Shown: in pieces, positions 22,466 through 32,946 of the stretch | How the letters are laid out: every line of letters begins with the position of its first letter | Numbering within the stretch: the first letter of the stretch is position 1 | NCBI GenBank assembly: GCA_963920635.1 | Contig: OY987298.1 | Location: 107,513,309 to 107,577,308 of the forward strand | Length of the DNA stretch: 64,000 nt | Direction of reading: 5' to 3' | Origin: Pseudeuparius sepicola | Taxonomy: Eukaryota > Arthropoda > Insecta > Coleoptera > Anthribidae | Program-made: the position numbers and the translations under genes | Notes under the pieces: model-generated | What the model was told of the DNA's origin: nothing | The model's input: the letters and a program-made list of their open reading frames with translations, nothing else | Databases searched by the model: none

Positions 22466-23576
22466 GATAGAGACGTTATACATAAATTGCAACAATCCTA
22501 TCCAAAACGAACAAAATGATATCCTCAATAACAAAAAAGGTAAGGTAATATTTCGAATACTCCTGTAATGCAAGAAGTGGTTAGAACACTTGCGTTATTA
22601 TAAAATGTGTAGCTTAAAAAATTTAACCTAATTACGAAAAATACTCCTAAGATAGGCATAATGAAGGAACTACAATTGGGTCCAAACTGACCAGGTCCCT
22701 TACATCATTTATAAATACGGAAAAGTATTTTTTAAAACGTAGAAAGGTGCTCCTGCTAATTCCATAAATTTTACGCAATTACAAAGAATGGCCCAAGATA
22801 TTTCAGCAAAATAAAAATGGCAACCGCAAATCCTGTATAAAATATAGTGGCCGCAGAAAGTACGAATTACATTCTTAGTGGGGAATTATGATTAATGGCG
22901 TGAAACGGATAAAATTGCAAAGTACACGTGAAAAAATGTGTGTACGCGACGTGGCTGCTAATTTATTTCAGCACAGCAACAAAAAAATGCAGCGTTCTTG
23001 CCAGTTTCTCCAGTGCAGTAATAAATAACACTAGCGATTTTTATGCAAGAACCGAAAACAATAAAGCGTTTTTCCGACATCATTAATTTTCCAACCTGTG
23101 ATCTGGTAAAATATATTCCCGGGATAACGGGAGAATAATAAGTACTTCAGAATAACGCCGTAGATAAATTGTTTTTCTACTTTTATGAAATTTGCATTCC
23201 ATTTGCACTCTAGCGCTTACGATGTATTATCCTCACGTATTTTATTTGTCGCCAGAATGATAGGAGACAAAATGCGACTGCCTAGAGAGAAATGTAATCA
23301 CACAATTCAAGGAAAATTTGCGTCATAGTGCGCCGAAACATTCCACCTCTTCACAAAATTTAACAATTTCCTTTATTCACTTAAATATCCGAATATAATC
23401 CTATTAAGTAAAGAAAAATGTTTTTTCTTTAGTTTTACCTGTTAAACCACTTACATATTATCACAGACCTATATATATATATATAGCTCTGTTACATCTG
23501 AAATCAGCTGACTTAAATCTGCTTTCGGCTTGCATCTGCGGGCATTCTTAAAACGTTTATATATATATATATATAT
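22466..23576. other. Intergenic; part enhancer-like, with TA microsatellites at the end
   Basis: No gene. 22840-23130 contains GATTAATGGCG, GCAGCGTTC and CCCGGGATAACGGG and resembles the other regulatory-looking islands weakly. TA-dinucleotide runs lie at about 23470-23485 and 23558-23577, the second directly against the next transposon end. Confidence 0.4.
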
Positions 23577-23577
23577 A

Positions 23578-23686
23578 CAGGGTGTCCGGAAAGTATGGGG
23601 CAATCTTACAGGAGCAGGTAGGGGACGTCAAAATATTACGATTGAGCTTTACCACTACGGGTCAGATCTCAATACTTACTGAGATA
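23578..23686. mobile_element. Left end of a CAGGGTGTCCGGAAAG element, right end missing
   Basis: CAGGGTGTCCGGAAAGTATG and the following GGGGCAATCTTACAGG and GGGGACGTCAAAATATTACG correspond to the left arm of the foldback at 17150-17608. The matching right end is not present after 24636. The palindromic element at 23687 follows immediately, so the copy was probably truncated or interrupted there. Confidence 0.6.
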
Positions 23687-24636
23687 CAGTGCGTTGTAAC
23701 TCTTTTTTTCAAATTGAATTATGGCAATATCTCCCAAACTAATCAAGCTGTTGAACTGAAATTTGGCACTGCTGTGTTTTTGGCGATGGAGAATAAGCTG
23801 AAAATGTCAATTTCGCCGTATCTCACAGAGGGCGACACTTGCGCTGTTTTTGGATCGTGCTTTTACTCGTAACTTTTTTGAGGTTATGTTTTTGGTCCTG
23901 CAGGTCTATCATTTTAGTGCATCTTTTCACTCTGCAAGAAAAAGGTACTCTTGTTTCATAACGATAAAGTCAACCGTTTGCGTTGAAATTGCCAAAACGT
24001 GCCCCAAAACACCTGTTGAGTTCAATATTCGAAACATAAAATTTTCACCTACCGCTTTCAAGTGTTTCATATCAACGGTACCATTTGAAGTGAAAAAAAA
24101 TCCCTATGAACAAAGTACCAAAAATTATTCGCTTTCAAAATGGAAAGGATTGAATTTGACAAAATTTTGACACGCTGTTTCAAGAAAACCAATGGTGTTT
24201 TGACCACTGCTCATTTGGCATTTTTTTCATCATTTTGAATGTACAGTTGATCTGTAATATTTGAAAGTGGTAGGTGAAAATTTTAAGTGTCGAATATTGA
24301 ACTCAACAGGTGTTTTGGGGCACATTTTGCCGATTTCAACGCAAACGGTTGATTTAATCGTTATGAAACAAGAGTACTTTTTTCTTGCAGAATAAAAAGA
24401 TGCACTAAAATAATAGACCTGCAGGACCAAAGAGATAACCTCAAAAAAGTTACGAGTAAAAGCACGAGCCAAAAACAGCGCAAGTGTCGCCCTCTGTGAG
24501 ATACGGCGAAATTGACATTTTCAGCTTATTCTCCATCGCCAAAAACACAGCAGTGCCAAATTTCAGTTCAGCAGCTTGATGAGTTTGGGAGATATTGCCA
24601 TTAATTCAATTTGAAAAAAAGAGTTACAACGCCCTG
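23687..24636. mobile_element. Palindromic foldback element of 950 bp
   Basis: CAGTGCGTTGTAACTCTTTT at the left and, reverse complemented, CAGGGCGTTGTAACTCTTTT at the right start arms of about 400 bases that pair almost throughout; the axis is near 24170. TA is on both sides (23685-23686 and 24637-24638). The core is shared with 17278-17480 and, from ACTCTTGTTTCAT through ACCTACCGCTTTCAA, with 33246-33690. Open frames with similar peptides on both arms simply follow from the palindrome. Confidence 0.85.
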
Positions 24637-25046
24637 TAACAAGCTGATCTAAGCGGGAATCTTTAGATAATACCCTCCTATTTAATCCTTCAAAAGTCCC
24701 ATTCAGTCCCAGTGGGGGAAGTTCGAAACAAAAACGCCGCCATCTTGGATTTTTTCTTTTTTCAAATATCTCCGTTTGCAACAGTTTTTTCAAAAAAGCA
24801 TAAGAGGCATTTTTTGTAGAGAATAAAACTTTAAAAATTTCATCTGGTTAACATTTTTCTCTAAAGTGAATGGTAACAGCGATAGAGCTATTAATTAGAG
24901 ACGGTTGTATACATTTTCCACTTTGAACATATTTTTTGCACAAAATATGAATACCTACTTATTTAAATGAATGTGTAATAATAATATAATTAAACTTTTC
25001 TTGAAATCGGCAGTGAAGTGTCCCAAAATCGTCATTAAAAGCACAT

Positions 25047-25083
25047 AAATCGTACAATAATGGGCTACATTATTGTACGATTT
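25047..25083. repeat. Perfect hairpin, 16-bp arms and 5-base loop
   Basis: AAATCGTACAATAATG (25047-25062), loop GGCTA, then CATTATTGTACGATTT (25068-25083). The fold is exact. The right arm and what follows match the left flank of the 38965-41783 element. Confidence 0.9.
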
Positions 25084-25368
25084 TTTCAATAAGTAGGCCT
25101 TGGCGAGATGTAAACATCAAACGTCAGACGCGGAGAAATCGGCCAGAGGCCTCGGCAACTAAATTCCACATGAACCAAAAAAAGTTGAATTTCAGTGCCT
25201 TGGTACATTAATAACTATTAGATTATATCTATTATTATGTACAACTTTATCCGACGAAAATAATAAGTAATAATTAATCATCCGCGTATCTTACCCCACA
25301 TTTATATATCCCCCTAGGTTTAAGCAGGAACATCGAGTAAGTTAATTGAACCTATATTTGTCTCTTGC

Positions 25369-25990
25369 AGTGATGGTGTTTTTGCTGTAGGTACAATATC
25401 AACTCATCATATATCTGATCATTGCCTTACTTTTTGCAAGTTAAAGTTAGCAAAGCCCAAAATTAAATAGCGACCTAAAGAACATATTATATAGTCTCTT
25501 CCTCTGAACTGAACCTCCAACTGAATCCTTCCAAATGCTGTGTTTTATTATTCGGCTCAAAAAGATCTGGACTGGATTTGTCAGATAACCTTAATATATT
25601 AATATTGAGGGTAGGTACTACTTTACCAAAAGTTGACTCAATTAGAAATTTGGGAATCATTATGGACAAAGATTTTAGATATCGAGATCATGTTAAAAAG
25701 GCTATACAAAAATCATATTGCTGCCTAAAATTACTACTCTATATTCTAATAAACACTTTCTTAGCCAAAATATTCGAATCTGTGTGAGGCTCTTGTAATG
25801 TCTTACTTCAATTACTATAACTTCTATTATTGGCCTTCACTTGATCTCGCTAGTAAATCTAGGATACAAAAAGTTCAAAATATCTGTAGTCGACTGGTTT
25901 GTAATTTGAGAAAATATGATCATGTCTCCGCTAAAATAAATGAGTTGGGATGGCTCAGTTTAAAAATTAGCCCTATCTCTTTTATTATTT
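25369..25990 (+). pseudogene. Jockey/CR1-like LINE, internally deleted: endonuclease end joined to RT end
   Basis: Two parts of a non-LTR retrotransposon ORF2 are recognisable. 25369-25467 reads SDGVFAVGTISTHHISDHCL and ends at an in-frame stop; the S-D-H motif belongs to the end of the apurinic-type endonuclease domain. From about 25503, ELNLQLNPSKCCVLLFGSK, then IRNLGIIMDKDFRYRDHVKK, is the reverse-transcriptase thumb region (normally L-N-x-x-K-T, then x-L-G-x-x-x-D). After a frame change near 25785, SKSRIQKVQNICSRLVCNLR continues the C-terminal domain to LNELGWLSLK-like sequence. The catalytic FADD part and several hundred residues are missing. It is dead by deletion, stops and frameshift. 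Confidence 0.85.
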
Positions 25991-26245
25991 AACTTAGAGA
26001 AAAAGTGTAAGGAAATAAAATGTTCATAATCATTTTCCCTACAAAAGAGGTCTCTTATGTTTTTTTTGAAAAAACTGTTGCAAATGGAGATATTTGAAAA
26101 AAAAGGAAGAAATCCAAGATGGCGGCGATTTTTTTCGACTTTCTCCCACTGGGACTGAATGGGACTTTTGAGAGGTTAAATAGGAGATTATTATCTAAAG
26201 ATTCCCGCTGAAATCAGTTTGTTACTAACTTGTTACACCCTAACC

Positions 26246-28373
26246 CCCAGATTGACTCCACTAATCCAGATGTAGTAGAAGGTTAATTTATTGGAATGTT
26301 AAAAATTGTGTCACTAAGTTACATCTGCCAGTATTCAAATTAACTTATTCACTGTATGTTAATCTACTTTCGTGAGCCAAAGTGTTAAACTAAAAAATGT
26401 AACTCATTTTTTACATGTTAAAAAAGCAACTGAATATATGCAATTTACCATTTATGCTTCGTTTAACATTTAGACAGAGTCTGAATAACTTTATTTGTAT
26501 TAATTGAATATTTTCATATGAAGATTTAACATTCTAAGTAATTCGTTATCGAAAATAACACAACATACTTAGTCATTATTTTCGAGAGTGTTTTCGGCTT
26601 CTGACAGAGTTAACTAGATGGCGTTGGTATACATCTTTCCAGCTAATGCTGTTTAAAGATTAACTTAAGCCATAATCGTTCCTAAGTATTTTGTACTGGA
26701 TTATGCTAGAAACAGTCGACTGTCTCGGTGTACCCACCTTCGAACGATTCAGCATGATACAGCATGCTAGTTCACTCTGTCACTTACCGAAAATAATTTG
26801 CCCCATAAGCCGTTAAATTAGATCTTGTTAAATGTGTTAAACGAGGTCAATAATTTTCAAGTGTAACATATGTTCGAATGTAAAATTAACTTGCAAGTAG
26901 TGCTAAAATGAATAAAACAAAATATAAAAGTAACTTTTTAGTACTTGTTAATTTGACTATCAACAAATTCAAAATAACAAATAAATATTATTCAAATACT
27001 ACAAATTTAACATTTAATAATTGGTATTCGGATGTGTTAAACATTGACATATATAATGAAAAATATATTTTACACTTTTCGTTACTAACATAAACATTTT
27101 ATATTACAAAAAGTTAAATTTACACACAACGATATTTTCCATTTTACTTATTTTTGTGACTGCACAACAATAATAGTCAGAGAAAAGAAAAAGTCGTTTA
27201 TTTTCGTTTCCCATGACATAGTGTGAGAGCTGCAGCATTATCCCTAGTTCTGAAGTTTTTATGAAAAATTTGACATTTTTCCGAAGAAAATGTACCAACA
27301 ATATAGGCAGTTCCAATAACATTTCAGAACGTATCCCAGTGCAAAAAACAACATTCCCCCCTTTCAACTTATAATTCTACATCTTCCCCCAAAAATTGCA
27401 TTCGTCATTTAAAATGAAATGAAAACGAATGTAAATGAAACAAACCAGGGACTCTTTAAAAGGGTCCCTGAAACAAACAATAATTAATAAAATATCGTAA
27501 CAATATCAATCATTAGGTACGTCAAACCCAGTCCTAGATTGTTCTCGTCGGCCAAAGTACGCGGATTAGCCAGAGGTTGCTTGGACATGTTCGATTTTAA
27601 TATCCGAATGATCAGGATTTACCTCCCCTTACTCTACATGTAATAAATGAACGATTCGGGGCAAAAGGAGCACGAGGTAAATACCGAACGCACTAAGTGT
27701 CAGCAAAGGCTACCAGAAATGTCAGGTAGCGTCAATGTGAACACGGCGCGAAAATGGACGTGAAAACCGTTATTTCAGGACAAGGTGTTCCAAAAAAACT
27801 ACCATTTCGTGCGCAATCATTTTGCGCAGAGGAACAGATAAAGGTATCATGCAAAACAACATATTTGATTTTTTAAAAGTAGGCATCGTTTTTGGTATAT
27901 CGACTCTGGACCCATATTAAATAAATTCACTTTTAAAATCTGTAACAAATAGGGAAAAATAAAATACGCTAGATATATGAGGGAAAAGCAAACATCATAA
28001 CGTGAAGCCGTTTTCGAGAAGACCATGACCTCACAAAAATTGGCGGTTCAGGTTCTTCGTAATTCCGACAGAGAGGGTATACCTAATGAAAGACCAATAA
28101 GTACAGGACTCATTTTCGGGATATATACAGAGATGCCCATAATTTATTGCAGAAAAGACACTGGTCCCATAATTTTATGAGCACAATATCACCCTATTAT
28201 ATAGGACGCCACTAAGTTATGGACAACAGACCTTTATGTAGGTTTTTTTTATTATTCCTATTGTTTTTTTTAAACAACTCGGACAAACTGACCTGCGCTA
28301 TATGCGCCACAAACTAATTAAATCACCTTTGGCCTAAAAAGACGAATAAATTTCAGTTATTAACACAAATAAA
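26246..28373. other. Intergenic, AT-rich, no gene seen
   Basis: Frames at 26908-27093 and (minus) 27104-27367 lack ATG or any motif. CAGGGAC...GTCCCTG near 27450-27475 is a short palindrome. CAAGGTGTTCC near 27781 resembles a transposon end without a partner. No supportable gene. Confidence 0.4.
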
Positions 28374-28575
28374 CTAAAGGCGTTGACTGATATATTATTA
28401 AAAACTGCTCGAGGCTGTCACGTCTGACACATTTTTGGCTCACCATGCGCTTTCCGGAGATAAAATACAATGCAGAATACATTGTTAGCCATCAGAGCCA
28501 TCTGTTTTCCAGGACATAAAGCTATAGCCTATAGCCGTGAGAAGTCTTTATAAATACGCCAGTCAACGCTAAAGG
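28374..28575. mobile_element. 188-bp MITE (28381-28568) with 7-bp target duplication CTAAAGG
   Basis: CTAAAGG at 28374-28380 is repeated exactly at 28569-28575. The element starts CGTTGACTGATATATTATTA and ends, reverse complemented, CGTTGACTGGCGTATTTATA. The body is the reverse complement of the MITE at 18897-19076 (ACCATGCGCTTTCCGGAG, GTTAGCCATCAGAGCCATCT). Its end sequence continues into GACTTCTCACGG, also found in the right end of the 3-kb elements. No coding capacity. Confidence 0.92.
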
Positions 28576-29175
28576 GCAAAACCTGTCTTTTGAACAAAAC
28601 CCATGACGTTTAAAAATAGCTTCGCCTGTTTCTAAACCACTTGTGCTTAATGAAAACTACCTGAAAAGCTCATAACCAATCCGCCACGCCTATGTATGTG
28701 AAGCCGAGATATGTGCCCTTTTTTGAGCTGCGAGGTGTGGACGGAGGCTTGGCGCTGTTACGTGGCTTTCATGAGTTTCCATCAAAAAGAAGACATTTTA
28801 ATTTAGGCCCTAACATTACGGAAATTGTTTATGGCGCGGAAAATATTACTTACACGACAAACGCGAGCACGCAGAAATTTCAATTCCGGGGTGTAAAACG
28901 AGGATAAGGGAGAAATTATTTTTCTAGAGAGTGCTTCACTTATTTTTGGGCCTAATATTTGGTAGAAGGCGCTAAAGTTGATGTCGAAATATAATTATAG
29001 CTTTGTTCCAACAATACTTCTGAACCAGTTCTAACAAATCAAAATGCAGAAAAGTAATTCCAGAACTGTTTTCAACCAAATAGATCGTAGCAGGATTTTA
29101 ACAGATGGTAGATCTTCAAAAATTAACCGCACTTTTTTGTATAAACTATGTCTTTTTAAGGCTTCATGGAAAACT
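28576..29175. other. Intergenic, with a dispersed repeat at 29003-29085
   Basis: A 71-codon frame at 28692-28907 has no recognisable motif. The dispersed repeat is annotated separately. Nothing else is supportable. Confidence 0.35.
29003..29085 (+). repeat. Fragment of the GTTCCAACA repeat also at 38812
   Basis: TTGTTCCAACAATACTTCTG, AACCAGTTCTA and AAGTAATTCCAGAACTGTT match 38812-38890 in the same orientation at about 80 percent. The right end (TGTTGGAAC) seen at 38918 is missing here. Confidence 0.7.
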
Positions 29176-29177
29176 TA

Positions 29178-29380
29178 CAGGGTGTTAAAGTTGAAAAAAA
29201 TATGTGGACTTTATTGAATATTTACCAAACTAGTTGAGATATTTAAGTCATATTTGGTATACGTTATAACGGCATGGGTTAGCATAAAACCTGTTAATAT
29301 CGAACATCTTGCACAACCAGTGGCGGAGAAGTTGGTGATTGGTAAAATTATTTTTAGAAAAAAAAAAAAGAATCACCTTG
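29178..29380. mobile_element. Short TA-flanked CAGGGTGTT element, weak
   Basis: CAGGGTGTTAAAGTTG follows TA (29176-29177), and the right side ends AATCACCTTG before TA. The inverted match is limited to about 8-10 bases, so the pair could be coincidental. Confidence 0.35.
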
Positions 29381-29382
29381 TA

Positions 29383-31185
29383 TTATAATAAAAGGTATTG
29401 AATTGTTTATGTATAGATTTTAATTGCAGACAAAAATGTCCTCTTGGTATTTGTTCGCATGTGTTATAGTTTAATGGCAAATTTCATTTTGTGTATTATC
29501 TCGGGGTATTTCTGAAAAATTATCTAAAAAATTTGCTCCATATTGATAAAATATTCAAACTAGAATATTATAAGTAAATTGTTAGGACTACCTCTATACA
29601 TAAATACCTTCCCATGATATATCAAGAAAATATGGCATGAAGTAAATTGCACAAACCCGGACTTAAACTACAAAGGCAAAATTCCATTTTCCATAGAGAA
29701 ATAGGTACCTAAAGTAAATTCTACTTTTTAAAATACGTCTTATTTACTCAATTTAAAAATGGAATGAAATAAAGTTCTTAATATCATTCTTCAACTCCTA
29801 TTGTGTCGGAATAAGAATCTAGATATTCTAGATGCTTGAAACCCCCACATAGTAGGTCAAAGGAGGAATTGGAGTTTCGCAACTAAATTGTGTTGGGGTA
29901 AAAACCTTTCGGTACCTGGCCGGAATAAACATTCTGAAAACGGGGCAACCCTAACTCATTTCAGTGTTTCAGAACTTGTAGGGTCCTCGAGAAATAGTTC
30001 ATTACACAAAATCGCTGTTGACCAGAATTTGAAAAGGCCACAGATGGACTTTGCTAACAAGCATTTCTAGCACTGTAATTTCACCTAAGGTAATATAATG
30101 ACTTGTATGCCATCTCTTTAATGATGGTATGATTCTTGGCCAAGCCGCTAAAGTAATAATCAATGTAAAAATAGTAGGTACTAAAAGGATTTTAGGTCTA
30201 AAGATAGCAAAGCACTGACAGTGCTATATATATTATTATGTCGATGGATTAGGTCGAAATCGGACTTCTCAGGCTTTCTGAGGGCAGATGCAGAAGGGTC
30301 ACGGTGACCTTCGCTACGCTTTACAGTTAGTGTTAATAACGACCTCTTAGCAGGCCAGAACTTTACAGTAAGCACTCATGGAACACGCTCTATTTCAAAA
30401 AGAACTGTAGTGAGGAAATGAGAATACCAGATATCCACTTTTTAATTAAAATACTGGCGGTATCTTGCAGGTGAGTTTTCACGCGAAAATTAAACACAAA
30501 TAAAAATAATTTAACGCCATGTATACGCTCTATATAACGCCCATAATGGGTGCATTGATGTATAAGTGTAACTTTAAGTGAGGTAGATTCATTTTTTGAC
30601 ATCAGTCGTACATGAACCAAAGGGCCCGATAATGTTATGGCATTTTTAAAGTCTTTGCGAATTTTCAGATTCACATCATTTTTTCATCGTATGGAAAATC
30701 ACTAATGTCCGAAATTTTTGATTTGATGAATTTTTTGAAAGTGCTATTTTGCTTACAAAGATATCACTAGTATCAATAGTTGGTCATTTACGTTTGAACC
30801 TTTTTAACACTGGATTATTTTCTAAATGTGTATCAAAAGTTTAAACCCAGGTCTAATACAAACAGTTTAGCAATTAAAAATTATACAAATTCATTTGATA
30901 ATACTGCAACATAATTTCTAGATGCTTAATTTAGAAGAGTGTACAATTCGATTATGACAAATCGGTGTGTGTATTGAGCAGATTCGCGGTTGCCACGCAA
31001 CGAATTGATAAACGGTCTTCGGCATTTATTGCAAAGCTTTAAATCGCAAGTGTGTTTATGGGACATTTTGCTAGGAAAGGTATAGATTGGTTGTTTCTTT
31101 AAGAAAACTGCTGCTTCATTGGATGCAACTATATGAGGAATCGACAACGTGTCTATGTTTACCTACTGATAGAAAACTTTGTTGT
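29383..31185. other. Intergenic; palindromic AGGTCA-type site at 30296
   Basis: GGGTCACGGTGACCT at 30296-30310 is an inverted pair of AGGTCA-like half sites with a 3-base spacer, the known layout for some nuclear receptor sites. Minus-strand frames at 30181-30375 and 30390-30674 (64 and 94 residues) carry no motif I recognise. No gene is supportable. Confidence 0.35.
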
Positions 31186-31239
31186 ATTACCACTTACACT
31201 TTATAAAGTATGTACGCGGATGGAGTTTACAAGAGGACA

Positions 31240-31490
31240 AATGGACCAAAAAGGGAAATATTAAAAAAAAAGTCATTCTTGATAAAAGTTTTCGCTTGTT
31301 CAGAAAATACGATTCACGCAGGGTGGGTAAAAAATACAAAATTGTTATTTTGCATAAGAGTAAACATGACATTTTGCAAGACACGTAAAAAAGGAATTAT
31401 TGATTGAAGTTTTTGCTTGTTAAGGAAATACGATTCACCATGACAAACTTCAAGTTTGTTCTACAGGATGGGTAAAAAAAATAAAATAAG
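31240..31490 (+). repeat. Two degenerate direct repeats of about 110 bp
   Basis: 31240-31345 and 31382-31490 share TTGATAAAAGTTTTCGCTTG/TTGATTGAAGTTTTTGCTTG, GAAAATACGATTCAC and CAGG(G/A)TGGGTAAAAAA. Overlapping frames on both strands in this stretch come from the A-rich repeats. Confidence 0.55.
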
Positions 31491-31688
31491 AAATTACTCA
31501 AAATAACATTTTTGTATGGTATGGCAGAACCAACTGTACTATTCATTTTTGCTTAAATATGGGGTATAATCACAGCAGGTCATGGTAAACGTAAATTTTC
31601 AAAAACTATATGAGTGTTACTGCTTAGTCTTTAGAGTTGTAACAAAAATTCTGTCTAGTTTTCGTTATGACGTTTTAAAAGCACTATT

Positions 31689-31730
31689 TCTGTCATTGTA
31701 TCTTGGGTTATGAAGATTTCCACACAGGTC
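31689..31730 (+). CDS. Possible signal-peptide exon, very tentative
   Basis: From the ATG at about 31711 the frame reads MKISTQVALAASVAMLVQA and stops three codons later. A short basic start followed by a hydrophobic, alanine-rich core is typical of secreted insect proteins such as cuticle proteins. A donor-like GTACAAG lies within the last codons, so it could be a first exon. The opposite strand also has an open frame here (31708-31848), and only one of them, or neither, can be real. No downstream exon was found. Confidence 0.1.
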
Positions 31731-31848
31731 GCTTTAGCAGCCTCCGTGGCGATGTTAGTACAAGCCCCAAAATAGGGGATGTGCTGATTGAAGCTGCAAA
31801 TGTGCTGTTGGCTCCTGCCTGGACTTCATTGGTTGCTTCCCAAATCAT
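31708..31848 (-). CDS. Unidentified 46-residue minus-strand frame
   Basis: It starts with ATG at 31848 and reads MIWEATNEVQAGANSTFAAS, then ISTSPILGLVLTSPRRLLKR, ending in a stop. The frame stays open a few codons upstream of the ATG (PNQKIG). Base composition here is richer in GC than the flanks and the residues look protein-like, but I do not recognise the sequence. It overlaps the tentative plus-strand signal peptide. A chance frame is likely. Confidence 0.12.
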   Translation of the reverse strand: MIWEATNEVQAGANSTFAASISTSPILGLVLTSPRRLLKRPVWKSS

Positions 31849-31849
31849 G

Positions 31850-32460
31850 CCTATCTTTTGATTTGGTTAATGTTACACCGTACTGATGATTGCCAAATAG
31901 CATGAAACACGTGTATGCGGTTACTAGTTTTTTCTTTTTGTTAACTTTGAGTGTTTGCCCATTATCACCTTTTCTTGTAGTAAATAATAAAGTTTAACTT
32001 ACTCAGTTTACTATACTTCATTGCAACAACGTATTGATGTATAATTTCAACTTGTAAATATATTGTAAATAGGAAAATGTTATCTTTTATTTAACCATCA
32101 AGGTAGATCAAGCCTTTGGCGCTCTAACGAAACATTTTTGGTTATAGAGTAATCCTAAGTTAGTGACATTTGCCTTACTTTATTAATTGCTTTAACCATC
32201 GAATGTAGTATGGAAGTCGCTTAAGGGACAAATTCACTGCGAATTAAGCAGCCAACTGATGGGTTTCAACTTGGCCATAAGCAAAACAACGACGCGCAAT
32301 GAACGAAGGCAAAGGATGTAGTTATGGATGTCCCACAATGGACGAATTTGATGGGAGCGTCTTCCAACGGTATTCTGAATATAAATACATATATAGAACA
32401 CTACACAGGTACACCGTTTTATAGTTCGTTTATTAATTTATGTACATATCTAAAACCTAA
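31850..32460. other. Intergenic, no gene seen
   Basis: AT-rich. The 84-codon frame at 32324-32578 overlaps the next one in another phase and carries no motif. Confidence 0.35.
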
Positions 32461-32673
32461 AACTGTAGCTCCGTGGAAAAGCAGATACAAGTTCAAAATT
32501 CCATCCAGGAAGAATACTATAATAACGCACAAAAAATGGAAATTAAGAAAGATAAAGCCAGAGAACCGTTGCGACTGACCCATACGAAGGAGGAATATGA
32601 CGCTTTGCCTATTTATGTGCTTTGTAGTTGTGCTGGTTTATTTGTTGCAATTTGGCTGCAAGTTTCTTTCTAG
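32461..32673 (+). CDS. Candidate terminal exon of a small single-pass membrane protein
   Basis: The frame is open from 32461, just after a possible acceptor (AAAACTGTAG), and lacks an ATG at its start, so it would have to be a spliced last exon. It has a charged stretch of about 30 residues (KMEIKKDKAREPLRLTHTKE), then EEYDALPIYVLCSCAGLFVA, IWLQVSF and stop. The last 24 residues form one clear membrane-spanning helix. Charged-then-hydrophobic with a short tail is the layout of tail-anchored proteins. I do not recognise the protein, and the polypyrimidine tract before the acceptor is poor. It could be chance. Confidence 0.2.
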   Translation, partial: NCSSVEKQIQVQNSIQEEYYNNAQKMEIKKDKAREPLRLTHTKEEYDALPIYVLCSCAGLFVAIWLQVSF

Positions 32674-32946
32674 ACTCCTTCCGTATGAACTACTTATCAA
32701 TTCGGTGGCTTTCAGTAGTCTTACCCAAAAAAGAAAAGGGCTGCAGGCATGCGCCGCAGGAGAAATTTTTTACAACTTTCAAGGTCAAACGGCCTAAAAT
32801 GACGAATTAGAAATTCGGCCAGCAAAATTATTTTGCTTACAAAATACATTTCGTTAGAATACATTTTCCCTCTTTTCGATACGATTGGCAAAAACCTCGA
32901 CAAAATATACTTTATGACGTAAAATATCGTGAAGAATATTACATTA
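32674..32946. other. Intergenic, no gene seen
   Basis: Short stretch; overlapping frames on both strands only. Confidence 0.35.

Larger units (their letters stand above)
24638..26241. mobile_element. Element with about 200-bp inverted ends, holding LINE debris
   Basis: 24650-24835 (AGCGGGAATCTTTAGATAAT, CCCATTCAGTCCCAGTGGG, CCGCCATCTTGGATTT, AACAGTTTTTTCAAAAAA, ATAAGAGGC) is repeated in reverse complement at 26035-26225. The right end runs to TTGTTACACCCTAA. The left end abuts the preceding palindrome (TGTAACAAG) and its outermost bases may be lost. The spacer holds a perfect hairpin (25047), sequence shared with the flanks of the 38965 element, and a broken LINE. It may be one old element or two facing copies of a shorter one. 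Confidence 0.65.

Noticed and set aside
23850..24472. Similar open frames on both arms (peptides containing VCVEI and CPKTPVEFNIR), also seen at 33250-33474
   Set aside because: They follow from the palindrome and from repeat homology at the DNA level; differences between copies are not biased to silent positions, and no known domain is present.
27104..27367. 87-codon minus-strand frame
   Set aside because: No ATG at the start and no recognised motif, although the residues are moderately protein-like.
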